Shown one piece after another: positions 6,820 through 15,427 of a stretch of DNA of 36,555 bases. The stretch lies in the NCBI GenBank assembly GCA_030148625.1, contig JASBTC010000216.1, positions 1 through 36,555 on the forward strand, given 5' to 3'. The notes below the pieces were generated by a model that was given only the letters and a program-made list of their open reading frames with translations, did not search any database and was not told the origin of the DNA. Each line of letters begins with the position of its first letter. Position 1 is the first letter of the stretch. The DNA is from Sphingobium sp. GTDB taxonomy: Bacteria > Pseudomonadota > Alphaproteobacteria > Sphingomonadales > Sphingomonadaceae. Both the position numbers and the translations under genes were made by a program.

Positions 6820-9474
6820 ATGAAGAAGGTAATTGCCGGTCGTGGATTCGGCCAAATTCTCGCCGGAATCAGCGCATGGGCATTGGCGCTCGCCATCGCG
6901 AGCCCGGCAATGGCACAGGAAACGGCCCAGGAACCGGCAAAACAAGACGCGGCCGAGGCCGATACGATCGTCGTCACCGGTCAGCGCGCATCCGACCGCG
7001 CCTCGCTGCTCAAGAAGCGCGATGCCGACAATACCAGCGAGGTCGTGTCCGCCAACGATGTCGGCAAGTTGCCGGACCAGAATGTCGCCGAAGCCGTTCG
7101 CCGCCTGAGCGGCGTTTCGGTCGCGACCGACAAGGGCGAAGGCCGCTACCTCATTATTCGCGGTATCGAGCCGAACCTGGCCAACGTCACGCTCAACGGC
7201 CAGACTGCCTCGGCACCCGAGCCCGAAAGTCGCAACGTCAAGCTCGACGACATCCCGTCGGCGCTGATCGGCTCGGTCACGGTCATCAAAACACTGACGC
7301 CCGATCTCGACGCCAATGCGATCGCCGGCCAGGTCGATATCGACACCGTCTCCGCATTCGACAAGAAATCGTTTTTCGCCAGCGCCCGCGGCATTGGCGG
7401 CTTTTATCAGGACACCGACCGGAGGGCGCGCGAAGGCGATGTCTCGGTCGGCGGCACGTTCGGCAACAATCGCCAGTTCGGCCTGGTTGTTGCGGGCAAC
7501 TACTCGAAGCGTCCCTCCTATTCCGAGGACGTGCTGTCGACGAGCCGCCAGCTCGTCAACAACATCGACCTGCCGGCCGAACTCGACCAGCGCATCTACG
7601 ATCCCGCGATCCGCACCCGCAAAGGCGCCGTCGCCAATTTCGATTTCCGCCCGTCCGACGACGTGAAGCTGTTCGCACGCGCCATGTATTCGCAGTTCGG
7701 CGACAACGAGATACGCAACCGCTTCCGCTTCTTCTTCCCCGGTGACAACAATGTCGCAGACACCACCACACTGCCGCCGGGCTATTCGGCACTGAGCACG
7801 GCCGGCGGGACGATCAATTCGACGACCGCGCGCCGCCTGCTTCGCAAACGCCAGGAGACCACCAAGACCACGACCTATTCGACGGGCGGCGAGTTCAACT
7901 TCGGCGGCATCGAACTGAGCGCCGAATATACTTATGCCAAGTCCAGCAAGAAGGATCCGGTCCGCGACGAGGTCGAATATCGCGCCGCCGCATCGACCGG
8001 GCTCGGCGCGACCTTCGTGACCGGTGCGGGCCTGCTCGACAGCTTTACCGCCAATGCCGCGGCGCTCAATCCGGCCAATTACCGCCTCAACAACTACAAG
8101 CAGGTCTCACGCGTTGCGGGCGAGACGCTCAACCAGTTCCGGATCGACCTGAAGATTCCGGTCGACGGCCTGGGCGTGGGGAGCTCGCTCAAGTTCGGCG
8201 GCAAATATCTCAACCGGGACCGTTTCCAGGATCAGACCGGCCGCACCTTTACTGCCGTGTCGGGCACCGCCGGTACAAGGACCCTTGCCGCCGATCTCGA
8301 CCAGACGATCGCGACGACCTTTGACGGCGCCTTCACCTTCGGGCCGACCATCAACATGAACTCGGCACAGGCATTTGTCTTCGCCAACAACACGAATCCC
8401 GCACAGTTTACGGTCAACGCCGCCGATCAGGTCGCACAGTCCAAGACGTCGGACTACAAGGTCCACGAGAAGGTGATGGCCGCCTATGCGATGGCGACGA
8501 TCAAGGCCGATGGCCTCACGGTAATTCCGGGTGTGCGTGTCGAACGGACCGAGGGCGACACCGCGGCGATCATCTATCGTGCCGGCGTCACCACCTTGGC
8601 CAGCGACTTCGATTCCTTCGGCCATTATCAGTATACCGACTTCTTCCCGGGGGTGAACGCCAAGTACGAATTCAACCGCAACCTGCAGGCACGCGCTGCG
8701 ATCACCACCGCGATCGGACGCCCGCCATTCGTCAACCTGGCGCCGACGGTCACGGTCGATACCGCATCCAACACCGTCAACCAGGGCAATCCCGGGCTCA
8801 AGGCGCAGCGCTCGCTCAACCTCGACGCCGCCCTCGAATATTATTTCACCGGTGAAGGCGGCGTCTCGGTGTCGGTATTCTTCAAGCGTATCAAGAACCC
8901 GATCTTCGCCACCACCGCGCTCAATCAGACCGGCACGTTCGGCGGCGTCGCGCTGACCAATGCGACGGTCAGTTCATTCGGCAACGGGACCGAGGCGACG
9001 CTCAAGGGCATCGAGTTCGCGGTCCAGAAGCCGCTGACCTTCCTGCCTTCGCCGCTCGACGGCTTCGGCGTGAATGCGAACCTGACGCTCTCGGACTCGA
9101 CGCTGAAGGTGCCCGGCCGCACGATCCATACCCCGCTGGTGGGTCAGGCCAAGAGGATCGCCAGCGCACAGCTTTATTACGAGAAATACGGCCTGTCGGC
9201 ACGCGTCGCGCTTTCGTATCGTTCCGGCTATCTCGACACCGACGGGGGGCTCAACGTCGCCGATCCGACCGGCAATTCGGACGGCTATTTCGGCAAGATC
9301 ACCACGGTCGACGCGCGGATCGGCTATCGCCCGATGAAGTATCTGGAGGTGTTCGTCGAAGGCACCAACCTGACCGATGCGCAGGACTATTATTATTTCG
9401 CGACGCCATCTCGCTTCCGCGAAGTCGAGAAATACGGCCGTTCGATGCGCGTTGGTCTGTCGCTGACCTATTGA
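6820..9474 (+). CDS. TonB-dependent receptor, Xanthomonas/Caulobacter type (candidate phytate/inositol-phosphate receptor)
   Basis: Outer-membrane transporter of 884 residues. Signal peptide ends at AMAQE; TonB box is DTIVVTGQR. The plug carries the hallmark of the TIGR01782-type receptors (DVGKLPDQNVAEAVRRLSGV, then GEGRYLIIRGIEPN and TLNGQTASAPEPESRNV). The barrel ends in MRVGLSLTY. ATG at 6820 has a GGGGAGGA site; an upstream ORF extension from 6730 lies inside the promoter and is rejected. There is no STN domain, so it does not signal through FecR. Divergent pairing with the AppA-type phytase, the adjoining iol genes, and shared operator-like sites suggest it imports phytate or inositol phosphates. 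The substrate is inferred, not visible in the sequence. A strong hairpin terminator follows. Confidence 0.93.
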   Translation: MKKVIAGRGFGQILAGISAWALALAIASPAMAQETAQEPAKQDAAEADTIVVTGQRASDRASLLKKRDADNTSEVVSANDVGKLPDQNVAEAVRRLSGVSVATDKGEGRYLIIRGIEPNLANVTLNGQTASAPEPESRNVKLDDIPSALIGSVTVIKTLTPDLDANAIAGQVDIDTVSAFDKKSFFASARGIGGFYQDTDRRAREGDVSVGGTFGNNRQFGLVVAGNYSKRPSYSEDVLSTSRQLVNNIDLPAELDQRIYDPAIRTRKGAVANFDFRPSDDVKLFARAMYSQFGDNEIRNRFRFFFPGDNNVADTTTLPPGYSALSTAGGTINSTTARRLLRKRQETTKTTTYSTGGEFNFGGIELSAEYTYAKSSKKDPVRDEVEYRAAASTGLGATFVTGAGLLDSFTANAAALNPANYRLNNYKQVSRVAGETLNQFRIDLKIPVDGLGVGSSLKFGGKYLNRDRFQDQTGRTFTAVSGTAGTRTLAADLDQTIATTFDGAFTFGPTINMNSAQAFVFANNTNPAQFTVNAADQVAQSKTSDYKVHEKVMAAYAMATIKADGLTVIPGVRVERTEGDTAAIIYRAGVTTLASDFDSFGHYQYTDFFPGVNAKYEFNRNLQARAAITTAIGRPPFVNLAPTVTVDTASNTVNQGNPGLKAQRSLNLDAALEYYFTGEGGVSVSVFFKRIKNPIFATTALNQTGTFGGVALTNATVSSFGNGTEATLKGIEFAVQKPLTFLPSPLDGFGVNANLTLSDSTLKVPGRTIHTPLVGQAKRIASAQLYYEKYGLSARVALSYRSGYLDTDGGLNVADPTGNSDGYFGKITTVDARIGYRPMKYLEVFVEGTNLTDAQDYYYFATPSRFREVEKYGRSMRVGLSLTY

Positions 9475-9535
9475 CCTGACAATGGTCGGGGTTTCGAGCC
9501 CCGGCCTGCATTCCCTCCATGCCGATCATCCCTGA

Positions 9536-9557
9536 GGGGCCGGGTATTCCCGGCCCC
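9536..9557. terminator. Intrinsic terminator between convergent TBDR and iolG
   Basis: GGGGCCGGG (9536-9544) and CCCGGCCCC (9549-9557) form a 9-bp GC stem with a 4-nt loop, followed on the plus strand by ATTTCG. A weaker hairpin (CGGGG/CCCCG, 9487-9503) precedes it. The position between the stops of two convergent genes fits a terminator for the TBDR and perhaps for iolG. Confidence 0.75.
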
Positions 9558-9565
9558 ATTTCGTG

Positions 9566-10552
9566 TCAGAGCCGCACCAGCTCGCCGGTCGCCGCCGACC
9601 TGGCGGCCGCCTCGGCCAGCGCGAGCGCGAAGACGCCATCGCGATGGCCGATCAGCGGCCGGGCGGTGCCGTCGATGATGTCGGCGAAATGCTCGCCTTC
9701 GCGAGCGTACGCGACCGCATAGCGATCGAGGAAGAAGTTCTGCAGCCTGCCGCCGGTACTGCCGGCTTCGCCCCAGGTTTCGACGGTGGTCTCGAGCTGG
9801 TTCTGCGCGCGGATCATGCCCTTCGATCCGAAAGCCTCGATGCGCTGGTCATAACCATAGCCGCTGCGCCGGCTCGACGAGATGACGCACAGCTTGCCCG
9901 ACGCCGTGCGCAGGATGGTCTTGGCGGTATCGGCGTCGCCCGCCTCGCCGATCGCCGGGTCGACAAGGACCGAGCTCGACGCGAACACCTCGGTGATCTC
10001 TTCAGCGAGCAGCCAGCGCGCCATGTCGAAATCGTGGATCACCATATCCTTGAAGATCCCTCCCGAGACCCGGACATAGTCGATCGGGGGCGGGGCAGGG
10101 TCGTGGCTGATGATGTGCAGCGTCTCGAGGTTGCCGACTTCGCCGCCGGCGAGCCGCGCCTGCAGGCTGGCGAAATTGGTATCGAAGCGGCGGTTGAAGG
10201 CGAGGAACAGCCTGGCCCCGAGCGCTTCGAGCCGTTCTGCGGCCATGCGCGTGCGGTCCAGATCCTGATCGAGCGGCTTTTCGCAGAACACCGCCTTGCC
10301 CGCTTCGGCCGCAGCCAGGCTGTAATCGAGATGCGTGTCGGTCGAGCTGGCGACGATCACGCCCTTGATCGCCGGATCGGCGAGCGTGTCCTCGATCGAA
10401 GAGACCCGCGCACCATGGCCAGCGGCGAGCGCAGTGGCGGCATCCGCGATCGGATCGACGATGCGGGCGAGGCGGAGGCGCGGATTGGCGACGACATTGG
10501 CCGCGTGGATCTTGCCGATGCGGCCGGCGCCGATAAGGGCGATATCGTGCAT
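9566..10552 (-). CDS. iolG: Inositol 2-dehydrogenase
   Basis: Oxidises myo-inositol to 2-keto-myo-inositol (scyllo-inosose) with NAD+, the first step of inositol catabolism, in the cytoplasm. The 328-residue Gfo/Idh/MocA protein has the Rossmann motif GAGRIGKIHA (8-17) and the EKPL motif with K92. The catalytic Asp/His pair is D169 and H173 (KDMVIHDFD), spaced as in Bacillus IolG. ATG at 10550-10552 has an AGAGGAT ribosome site. It is transcribed away from the RpiR regulator and the rest of the iol operon. A perfect palindrome GGAACATATGTTCC lies 19 bp upstream of the start. The second dehydrogenase at 21662 is a paralogue in the broad sense; this copy is the better IolG candidate because of its place beside the regulator and its length. 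Confidence 0.92.
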   Translation of the reverse strand: MHDIALIGAGRIGKIHAANVVANPRLRLARIVDPIADAATALAAGHGARVSSIEDTLADPAIKGVIVASSTDTHLDYSLAAAEAGKAVFCEKPLDQDLDRTRMAAERLEALGARLFLAFNRRFDTNFASLQARLAGGEVGNLETLHIISHDPAPPPIDYVRVSGGIFKDMVIHDFDMARWLLAEEITEVFASSSVLVDPAIGEAGDADTAKTILRTASGKLCVISSSRRSGYGYDQRIEAFGSKGMIRAQNQLETTVETWGEAGSTGGRLQNFFLDRYAVAYAREGEHFADIIDGTARPLIGHRDGVFALALAEAAARSAATGELVRL

Positions 10553-10570
10553 TCTATCCTCTCTAAAAAT

Positions 10571-10584
10571 GGAACATATGTTCC
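10571..10584. promoter_or_regulatory. Perfect palindromic operator GGAACATATGTTCC (iolG side)
   Basis: This 14-bp perfect palindrome has the form GGAA-N6-TTCC, the motif reported for the RpiR-family IolR of Sinorhizobium. It lies 19 bp upstream of the iolG start, just before its ribosome site. It is the best copy of the motif in the window. Confidence 0.8.
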
Positions 10585-10628
10585 TTAGCGCATGTCGTCG
10601 ACGAGCGCGATAGTTGCGTTCCAAAAAT

Positions 10629-10642
10629 CGAACAGATATTCT
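10629..10642. promoter_or_regulatory. Second operator-like site (iolR side)
   Basis: CGAACAGATATTCT keeps the GAA-N6-TTC core. It starts 58 bp (two times 29) from the perfect palindrome and lies 28 bp upstream of the regulator's ATG, so the regulator may control itself. Confidence 0.6.
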
Positions 10643-10669
10643 GGTTTTTCACCGGGAGAAATTTCACTG

Positions 10670-11539
10670 ATGACCGATGCTTCGACTGCCCCGGTGACTG
10701 CCGAGCAATTACGCGCCGAGATCGTGCGGCGCTACGAGACGCTGAGCAAGCGTCTCAAGCAGATCGCGCGCTATATTCTCGACGAGCCGAACGACATTGC
10801 ACTCGAAACGCTGGCGGTGATCGCGGCGCGCTGCGGCGTGCAGGCCTCGGCGATCGTGCGTTTCGCCCAGAGCTTCGGCTTCGAGGGCGCGAGCCAGATG
10901 CAGCGGCTGTTCCGCGACGGGCTGCTCAGCAACAACGCCGCGCTCGGCTATTCCGAACGCGTTCGCCAACTCGGCGAGACTGCGAACAACCAAGGCGCGG
11001 ATCCCGCCGCGCTGCTTGCCGAGTTCATCGAGGGCAATATGCTCGCGCTGCAGAATCTGGTGCAGACGGTGAGCGGCGCGGACATGAAGGCTGCGGTCGA
11101 CGCGATCGCTGCGGCGGAGACCGTGCATGTCGTCGGTTTTCGCCGCTCGTTCCCGGTCGCATCCTATATCGCCTATTCGCTGCTGCAGGCCGGGAAACGC
11201 GCGATCTTCATCGACGGTGTCGGCGGACTGGGCATGCAGCAGGTCCAGGCGATGGGCGAGAACGACCTGCTGATCGCGATCAGCTATCAACCCTATTCGG
11301 AAGAGACGGTCGCGATCGTCGAGGCGGTGCGCGCGCGCGGGCACACGGTTCTGGCGATCAGCGACAGCCTGGTCAGCCCGGTCGCAAAACCGGCGCAGCA
11401 TGTGCTTCAGGTACGCGAATCGGAGGTGCGCAAATTCCGTTCGCTCTCCGCCTCGATGTGCCTTGCCCAGGCGCTGGTCATCAACTTCGCGTTCGAAGCG
11501 AGCCGCCAGCCGGCGAAGCGCCGGGCCAAGGGCAGATAG
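10670..11539 (+). CDS. iolR: RpiR-family transcriptional regulator of inositol genes
   Basis: DNA-binding regulator of 289 residues. The N-terminal HTH_6 domain (about 1-85) contains LSKRLKQIARYILDEP, then ETLAVIAARCGVQASAIVRFAQSFGFEG. A SIS sugar-phosphate-binding domain (about 140-270) begins at TVHVVGFRRSFPVASYIAYS. In rhizobia, RpiR-type IolR represses iol genes and is relieved by a phosphorylated pathway intermediate (2-keto-5-deoxygluconate 6-phosphate); the SIS domain here is consistent with that. ATG at 10670 has a GGGAG site at a somewhat long spacing of about 11; the upstream extension from 10592 would run through the operator and is rejected. It sits between divergent iolG and the iolC operon, with motif copies on both sides. 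Confidence 0.92.
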   Translation: MTDASTAPVTAEQLRAEIVRRYETLSKRLKQIARYILDEPNDIALETLAVIAARCGVQASAIVRFAQSFGFEGASQMQRLFRDGLLSNNAALGYSERVRQLGETANNQGADPAALLAEFIEGNMLALQNLVQTVSGADMKAAVDAIAAAETVHVVGFRRSFPVASYIAYSLLQAGKRAIFIDGVGGLGMQQVQAMGENDLLIAISYQPYSEETVAIVEAVRARGHTVLAISDSLVSPVAKPAQHVLQVRESEVRKFRSLSASMCLAQALVINFAFEASRQPAKRRAKGR

Positions 11540-11543
11540 CCGG

Positions 11544-11616
11544 AAAACATACGTTCCAAACGCTTATTTTTTTGAAACATCTGTTGCAAACAGAAATTCG
11601 TTGGAATAGATGTTGC
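11544..11616 (+). promoter_or_regulatory. Triple operator array and promoter of the iolCDEB-mmsA operon
   Basis: Three copies of the motif start at 11544 (AAAACATACGTTCC), 11574 (GAAACATCTGTTGC) and 11603 (GGAATAGATGTTGC), spaced 30 and 29 bp. A weaker copy, CAAACAGAAATTCG, is at 11587-11600. The right half of the middle site provides TTGCAA (11584-11589), a -35-like hexamer also used by the TBDR promoter. TAGATG at 11607-11612, 17 bp on, is a possible weak -10. The block fills the gap between iolR and iolC. Confidence 0.65.
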
Positions 11617-11645
11617 AGACCACGGAGAGGCGGTCTGAACAACAT

Positions 11646-13589
11646 ATGGCTGAGAGCATTGGGGCATCAGACGGCGAACGTCGGCTCGATCTCATCACGC
11701 TGGGGCGTGCCGGGATCGACCTGTATGGCGAGCAGATCGGCGGCCGGCTGGAAGACATGGCGAGCTTTGCCAAATATATCGGCGGCAGCCCGACCAATAC
11801 CGCCATCGGCGCATCGCGGCTCGGGCTCGATGCCGGACTGCTGACCCGGGTCGGGGGCGATCATTTCGGCCGTTTCATCCGCGAGGAGTTGCAGCGCGAA
11901 GGTGTCGAGACGACGGGGGTCGTGACCGATCCCGACCGGCTGACCGCGCTGGCGATCCTCGGCATTCGCGATCCCGACACTTTTCCGCTGATCTTCTACC
12001 GCGAGAATTGCGCCGATATGGCGCTGGCCGCCGACGATGTGGATCCCGCCTTTGTGGCGCGCGCCGGCGCGCTGCTGATCAACGGCACGCATCTGTCCCG
12101 GCCGGGTGTGTTCGCGGCAAGCATGAAGGCCGCCGAACTGATGAAGGCGCAAGGCGGGCGCGTGATCTTCGACATCGACTATCGTCCGGTCCTGTGGGGG
12201 CTGGCGGCCAAGGCGAATGGTGAGGACCGTTTTGTCGCGAGCGCCGCGGTCACCGCGGAACTCCAGCGCGTGCTCCCTTTTTGCGACCTGATCGTCGGCA
12301 CCGAGGAAGAGGTGCATATCCTTGGCGGTACCACCGATACCGTTGCGGCGCTGCGCGCGATCCGCGCCAGCAGCGATGCGTTGCTGGTATGCAAGCGCGG
12401 CGCCGCTGGATGCGTGGCATTCCCGGGTGACGTGCCCGACGACTTGGGCGACGGCATTGTCGGGCGCGGCTTTCCGATCGAAGTGTTCAATGTGCTCGGC
12501 GCAGGGGATGCGTTCATGGCCGGGTTCCTGCGCGGCTGGTTGCGCGGGATGCCGATCGCCAAATGCTGCGAGATCGCCAATGCCTGCGGCGCGATCGTGG
12601 TGTCGCGCCACGGCTGCGCGCCGGCAATGGCGTCATGGGAGGAACTGCAGGTCTTCCTGCGCGGAACATGGCCGCATCGCCTTCGCGAGAGCGCCGTGCT
12701 CGAACAACTGCACTGGTCGAGCAACCGGCATGGCGAGCATCGCGAACTGACCGTGCTCGCGATGGATCATCGCAGCCAGTTCGACGATCTTATCGCAGAT
12801 CTCGGTACCGGAGATGCCGATCAGGTCGCGCATTTCAAGAATCTCGCGCTCAGGGCGGTCGAGCGGCTCGCCGGCGGCGATCCGCGTTACGGGATGCTGC
12901 TCGACGGACGTTTCGGTGCGCGTGCGCTCGAAGCGGCGGCGGACCTGCCCTATTGGATCGGCCGCCCGATCGAGTTGCCGGGCTCGCGTCCGATCGTGTT
13001 CGAAGGCTCGCCCGATGTCGCCGCGACGCTCCGCGAATGGCCGATCAACCATGTCGTCAAATGCCTCGTCTTCTATCATCCGGACGACGAGCCCGAGATG
13101 ATCGCGCGGCAGGATCGCCAGATCCTGCGCCTGTTCGACGCCTGCCGTGCGACGCGGCACGAATTCCTGCTCGAGGTCATCGCGTCCAAGCACGGCACGG
13201 TCGACAGCGACACGATCGCGCGCGTCATCGACCACATCTATGCGCTCGGCGTCTATCCCGACTGGTGGAAGCTCGAGCCCGCCGAAGATGCGGCGACCTG
13301 GAGCGCGATCGAGGCGGCGATCCTGCGCCATGACCCCTTGTGCCGCGGCATCGTCCTGCTCGGCCTGTCCGCGCCACAGGAGGAATTGCTGGCCGGGATC
13401 AGCACCGCGGCGGGCTTTCAGCTGGTCAAGGGTTTCGCGGTCGGGCGCACGATCTTCCACGACGTCGCGACGCGCTGGCTGTCGGGCGAGATCGATGACG
13501 ACAAGGCGGTTGATGCGCTGGCGGAGAATCTGCGCATATTGGCGGATGCGTGGCGCGCGGCGCGCCACATCAAGGAAGCGGCGGCCTGA
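11646..13589 (+). CDS. iolC: 5-dehydro-2-deoxygluconokinase fused to DUF2090 aldolase-like domain
   Basis: A 647-residue fusion. Residues about 10-335 are a PfkB-family sugar kinase: TLGRAGIDLY, then FAKYIGGSPTNTAIGASRLGL, and the catalytic GAGDAF at about 285-290. This half phosphorylates 2-deoxy-5-keto-gluconate. From about residue 350 (ELTVLAMDHRSQFDDLIADL onward) it is a DUF2090 domain, related to class I aldolases. Such fusions are commonly annotated as kinase/5-dehydro-2-deoxyphosphogluconate aldolase, which would give malonate semialdehyde and DHAP. No separate iolJ is present in the window, which supports that reading. The ATG at 11646 is chosen because the alternative at 11610 lies inside the operator array; its GGAGAGG site is rather far (about 15 bases). 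iolD starts 2 bp after its stop. Confidence 0.93.
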   Translation: MAESIGASDGERRLDLITLGRAGIDLYGEQIGGRLEDMASFAKYIGGSPTNTAIGASRLGLDAGLLTRVGGDHFGRFIREELQREGVETTGVVTDPDRLTALAILGIRDPDTFPLIFYRENCADMALAADDVDPAFVARAGALLINGTHLSRPGVFAASMKAAELMKAQGGRVIFDIDYRPVLWGLAAKANGEDRFVASAAVTAELQRVLPFCDLIVGTEEEVHILGGTTDTVAALRAIRASSDALLVCKRGAAGCVAFPGDVPDDLGDGIVGRGFPIEVFNVLGAGDAFMAGFLRGWLRGMPIAKCCEIANACGAIVVSRHGCAPAMASWEELQVFLRGTWPHRLRESAVLEQLHWSSNRHGEHRELTVLAMDHRSQFDDLIADLGTGDADQVAHFKNLALRAVERLAGGDPRYGMLLDGRFGARALEAAADLPYWIGRPIELPGSRPIVFEGSPDVAATLREWPINHVVKCLVFYHPDDEPEMIARQDRQILRLFDACRATRHEFLLEVIASKHGTVDSDTIARVIDHIYALGVYPDWWKLEPAEDAATWSAIEAAILRHDPLCRGIVLLGLSAPQEELLAGISTAAGFQLVKGFAVGRTIFHDVATRWLSGEIDDDKAVDALAENLRILADAWRAARHIKEAAA

Positions 13590-13591
13590 CG

Positions 13592-15427
13592 ATGACCAAG
13601 ACGGTGCGCCTGACGATGGCGCAGGCCCTTTGCCGATATCTGGCGGCGCAGTCGGTGGAGATCGACGGTGAGACCATCTCCTGTTTCGCCGGTGTATGGG
13701 CGATATTCGGGCATGGCAATGTCGCCGGCATGGGGGAGGCGCTGGCCGGAATTGGCGATGCGCTGCCGACCTGGCGTGCGCATAACGAGCAGGGCATGGC
13801 ACATGCCGCGATCGCCTTCGCCAAGCAAATGCGACGCCGGCGCGTCATGGCGTGCACCACCTCGATCGGGCCGGGCGCGACCAATATGGTGACCGCGGCG
13901 GCGCTCGCGCACGTCAACCGGTTGCCGGTGCTGTTCCTGCCCGGCGACGTCTATGCCAGCCGCCGGCCCGACCCGGTGCTTCAGCAGATCGAGGATTTCG
14001 CGGACGCCACGGTCAGCGCCAATGACTGTTTCAGGCCGGTCTCGCGCTATTTCGATCGTATCACCCGGCCAGAGCAGATTCTGGACGCGTTGCCGCGGGC
14101 GATGCAGGTGCTGACCGATCCGGCCATGTGCGGGCCGGTGACGCTCTGCCTGTGCCAGGACGTGCAGGCAGAGGCGTTCGATTACCCCCTGAGCTTCTTC
14201 GCCGCGAGGACATGGCGCCAGCGCCGCATCCGCCCCGACGAATGCGAACTTGCGGCCCTGGTCGACGCGATCCGCGCGTCCGAGGCGCCGCTGATCGTCG
14301 CGGGCGGCGGCGTACTCTATTCGCGCGCCGAGCATCTGCTCGCCGATCTGGCCGGGCGCACCGGAATGCCCGTCGCCGAGACGCAGGGCGGCAAGGGCGC
14401 GCTGGCATGGGATCATCCGCAGGCGCTTGGCGCGATCGGCGTGACCGGCACCAGTGCGGCGAACTGCGCGGCGGAGGCGGCGGACCTCGTCATCGGCATC
14501 GGCACGCGCCTGCAGGATTTCACCACCGGTTCGCGCACCCTGTTCGCGGGCAAGCGGCTGTTCCAGGTCAATATCGTCCAGCATGATGTCGGCAAACAGG
14601 CGGCCGAGCCGGTCCTGGGCGATGCCGGGGCCACGCTCGAAGCGCTGTCCGCAGCGCTCGGTGACTGGCAAACAAGCACCGCATGGCGCGAACAGAATGC
14701 CGAAGCCATGGGCGAATGGAATGCGGCCTGGGATGCCGCGACCGTAACCGGCGATGCGCTTCCTTCGGACGCGCAGGTCATCGGCGCGGTCTGGCGCCAG
14801 GCCGGCGACGACGCCACCGTGGTCTGCGCCGCTGGCGGCCTTCCCGGCGAGTTGCACAAGCTTTGGCGCTCGCACCGCCCCGGCGGCTATCATGTCGAAT
14901 ATGGCTTCTCGTGCATGGGTTATGAAATTGCCGGTGGGCTGGGCGTCAAGATGGCCGACCCGTCGCGCGACGTGTACGTCATGGTCGGCGACGGCAGCTA
15001 TCTGATGCTCAATTCCGAGCTCGCCACCTCGGTGATGCTCGGCCACAAGATCACCGTCATCCTGCTCGACAATCGCGGCTATGGCTGCATCAACCGGCTG
15101 CAGCAGGGCACCGGCGGACGGCCGTTCAACAATCTGCTCGCCGACACCCGGCACGACACGCTTCCCGAGATCGATTTTGCCCGCCATGCTCGCAGCCTTG
15201 GCGCAACCGCTGAGAAGGTCGACGGCATCGCCGGCCTCGAAGCGGCGCTGGTCCGTGCGGCGGCATCGGACACAAGCTACGTGATCGTCATCGATACCGA
15301 TCCCGCCATCGTCACCGAAGCCGGCGGCTATTGGTGGGACGTGGCGGTCCCTGAAGTCTCGGCGCGCGCGGAGGTTCAGGCCGCACGCCGCGCCTATGAA
15401 AACAAGCTGACCGGAGAGAGCGAATGA
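13592..15427 (+). CDS. iolD: 3D-(3,5/4)-trihydroxycyclohexane-1,2-dione hydrolase
   Basis: Thiamin-diphosphate enzyme that opens the cyclohexane ring of the inositol-derived diketone to 5-deoxyglucuronate, in the cytoplasm. The 611-residue protein has the three-domain layout of the family. The N-terminal PYR domain contains the activating glutamate (NEQGMAHAA, E66). The central domain contains LIVAGGGVLYS and VAETQGGKGAL. The C-terminal PP domain contains the ThDP/Mg motif GDGSYLMLNSE (466 onward) through ILLDNRGYGC. It starts 2 bp after iolC with AAGGAAG upstream, and its stop overlaps the iolE start (ATGA). Confidence 0.96.
   Translation: MTKTVRLTMAQALCRYLAAQSVEIDGETISCFAGVWAIFGHGNVAGMGEALAGIGDALPTWRAHNEQGMAHAAIAFAKQMRRRRVMACTTSIGPGATNMVTAAALAHVNRLPVLFLPGDVYASRRPDPVLQQIEDFADATVSANDCFRPVSRYFDRITRPEQILDALPRAMQVLTDPAMCGPVTLCLCQDVQAEAFDYPLSFFAARTWRQRRIRPDECELAALVDAIRASEAPLIVAGGGVLYSRAEHLLADLAGRTGMPVAETQGGKGALAWDHPQALGAIGVTGTSAANCAAEAADLVIGIGTRLQDFTTGSRTLFAGKRLFQVNIVQHDVGKQAAEPVLGDAGATLEALSAALGDWQTSTAWREQNAEAMGEWNAAWDAATVTGDALPSDAQVIGAVWRQAGDDATVVCAAGGLPGELHKLWRSHRPGGYHVEYGFSCMGYEIAGGLGVKMADPSRDVYVMVGDGSYLMLNSELATSVMLGHKITVILLDNRGYGCINRLQQGTGGRPFNNLLADTRHDTLPEIDFARHARSLGATAEKVDGIAGLEAALVRAAASDTSYVIVIDTDPAIVTEAGGYWWDVAVPEVSARAEVQAARRAYENKLTGESE

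Noticed and set aside
6564..7745. 393-codon plus-strand frame overlapping the TBDR start
   Set aside because: Arg/Pro-rich translation, another frame of the TBDR gene, and its beginning lies across the promoter and operator sites.
13418..15187. 589-codon minus-strand frame opposite iolC/iolD
   Set aside because: No recognisable motif; both plus-strand genes have intact family signatures across the region.
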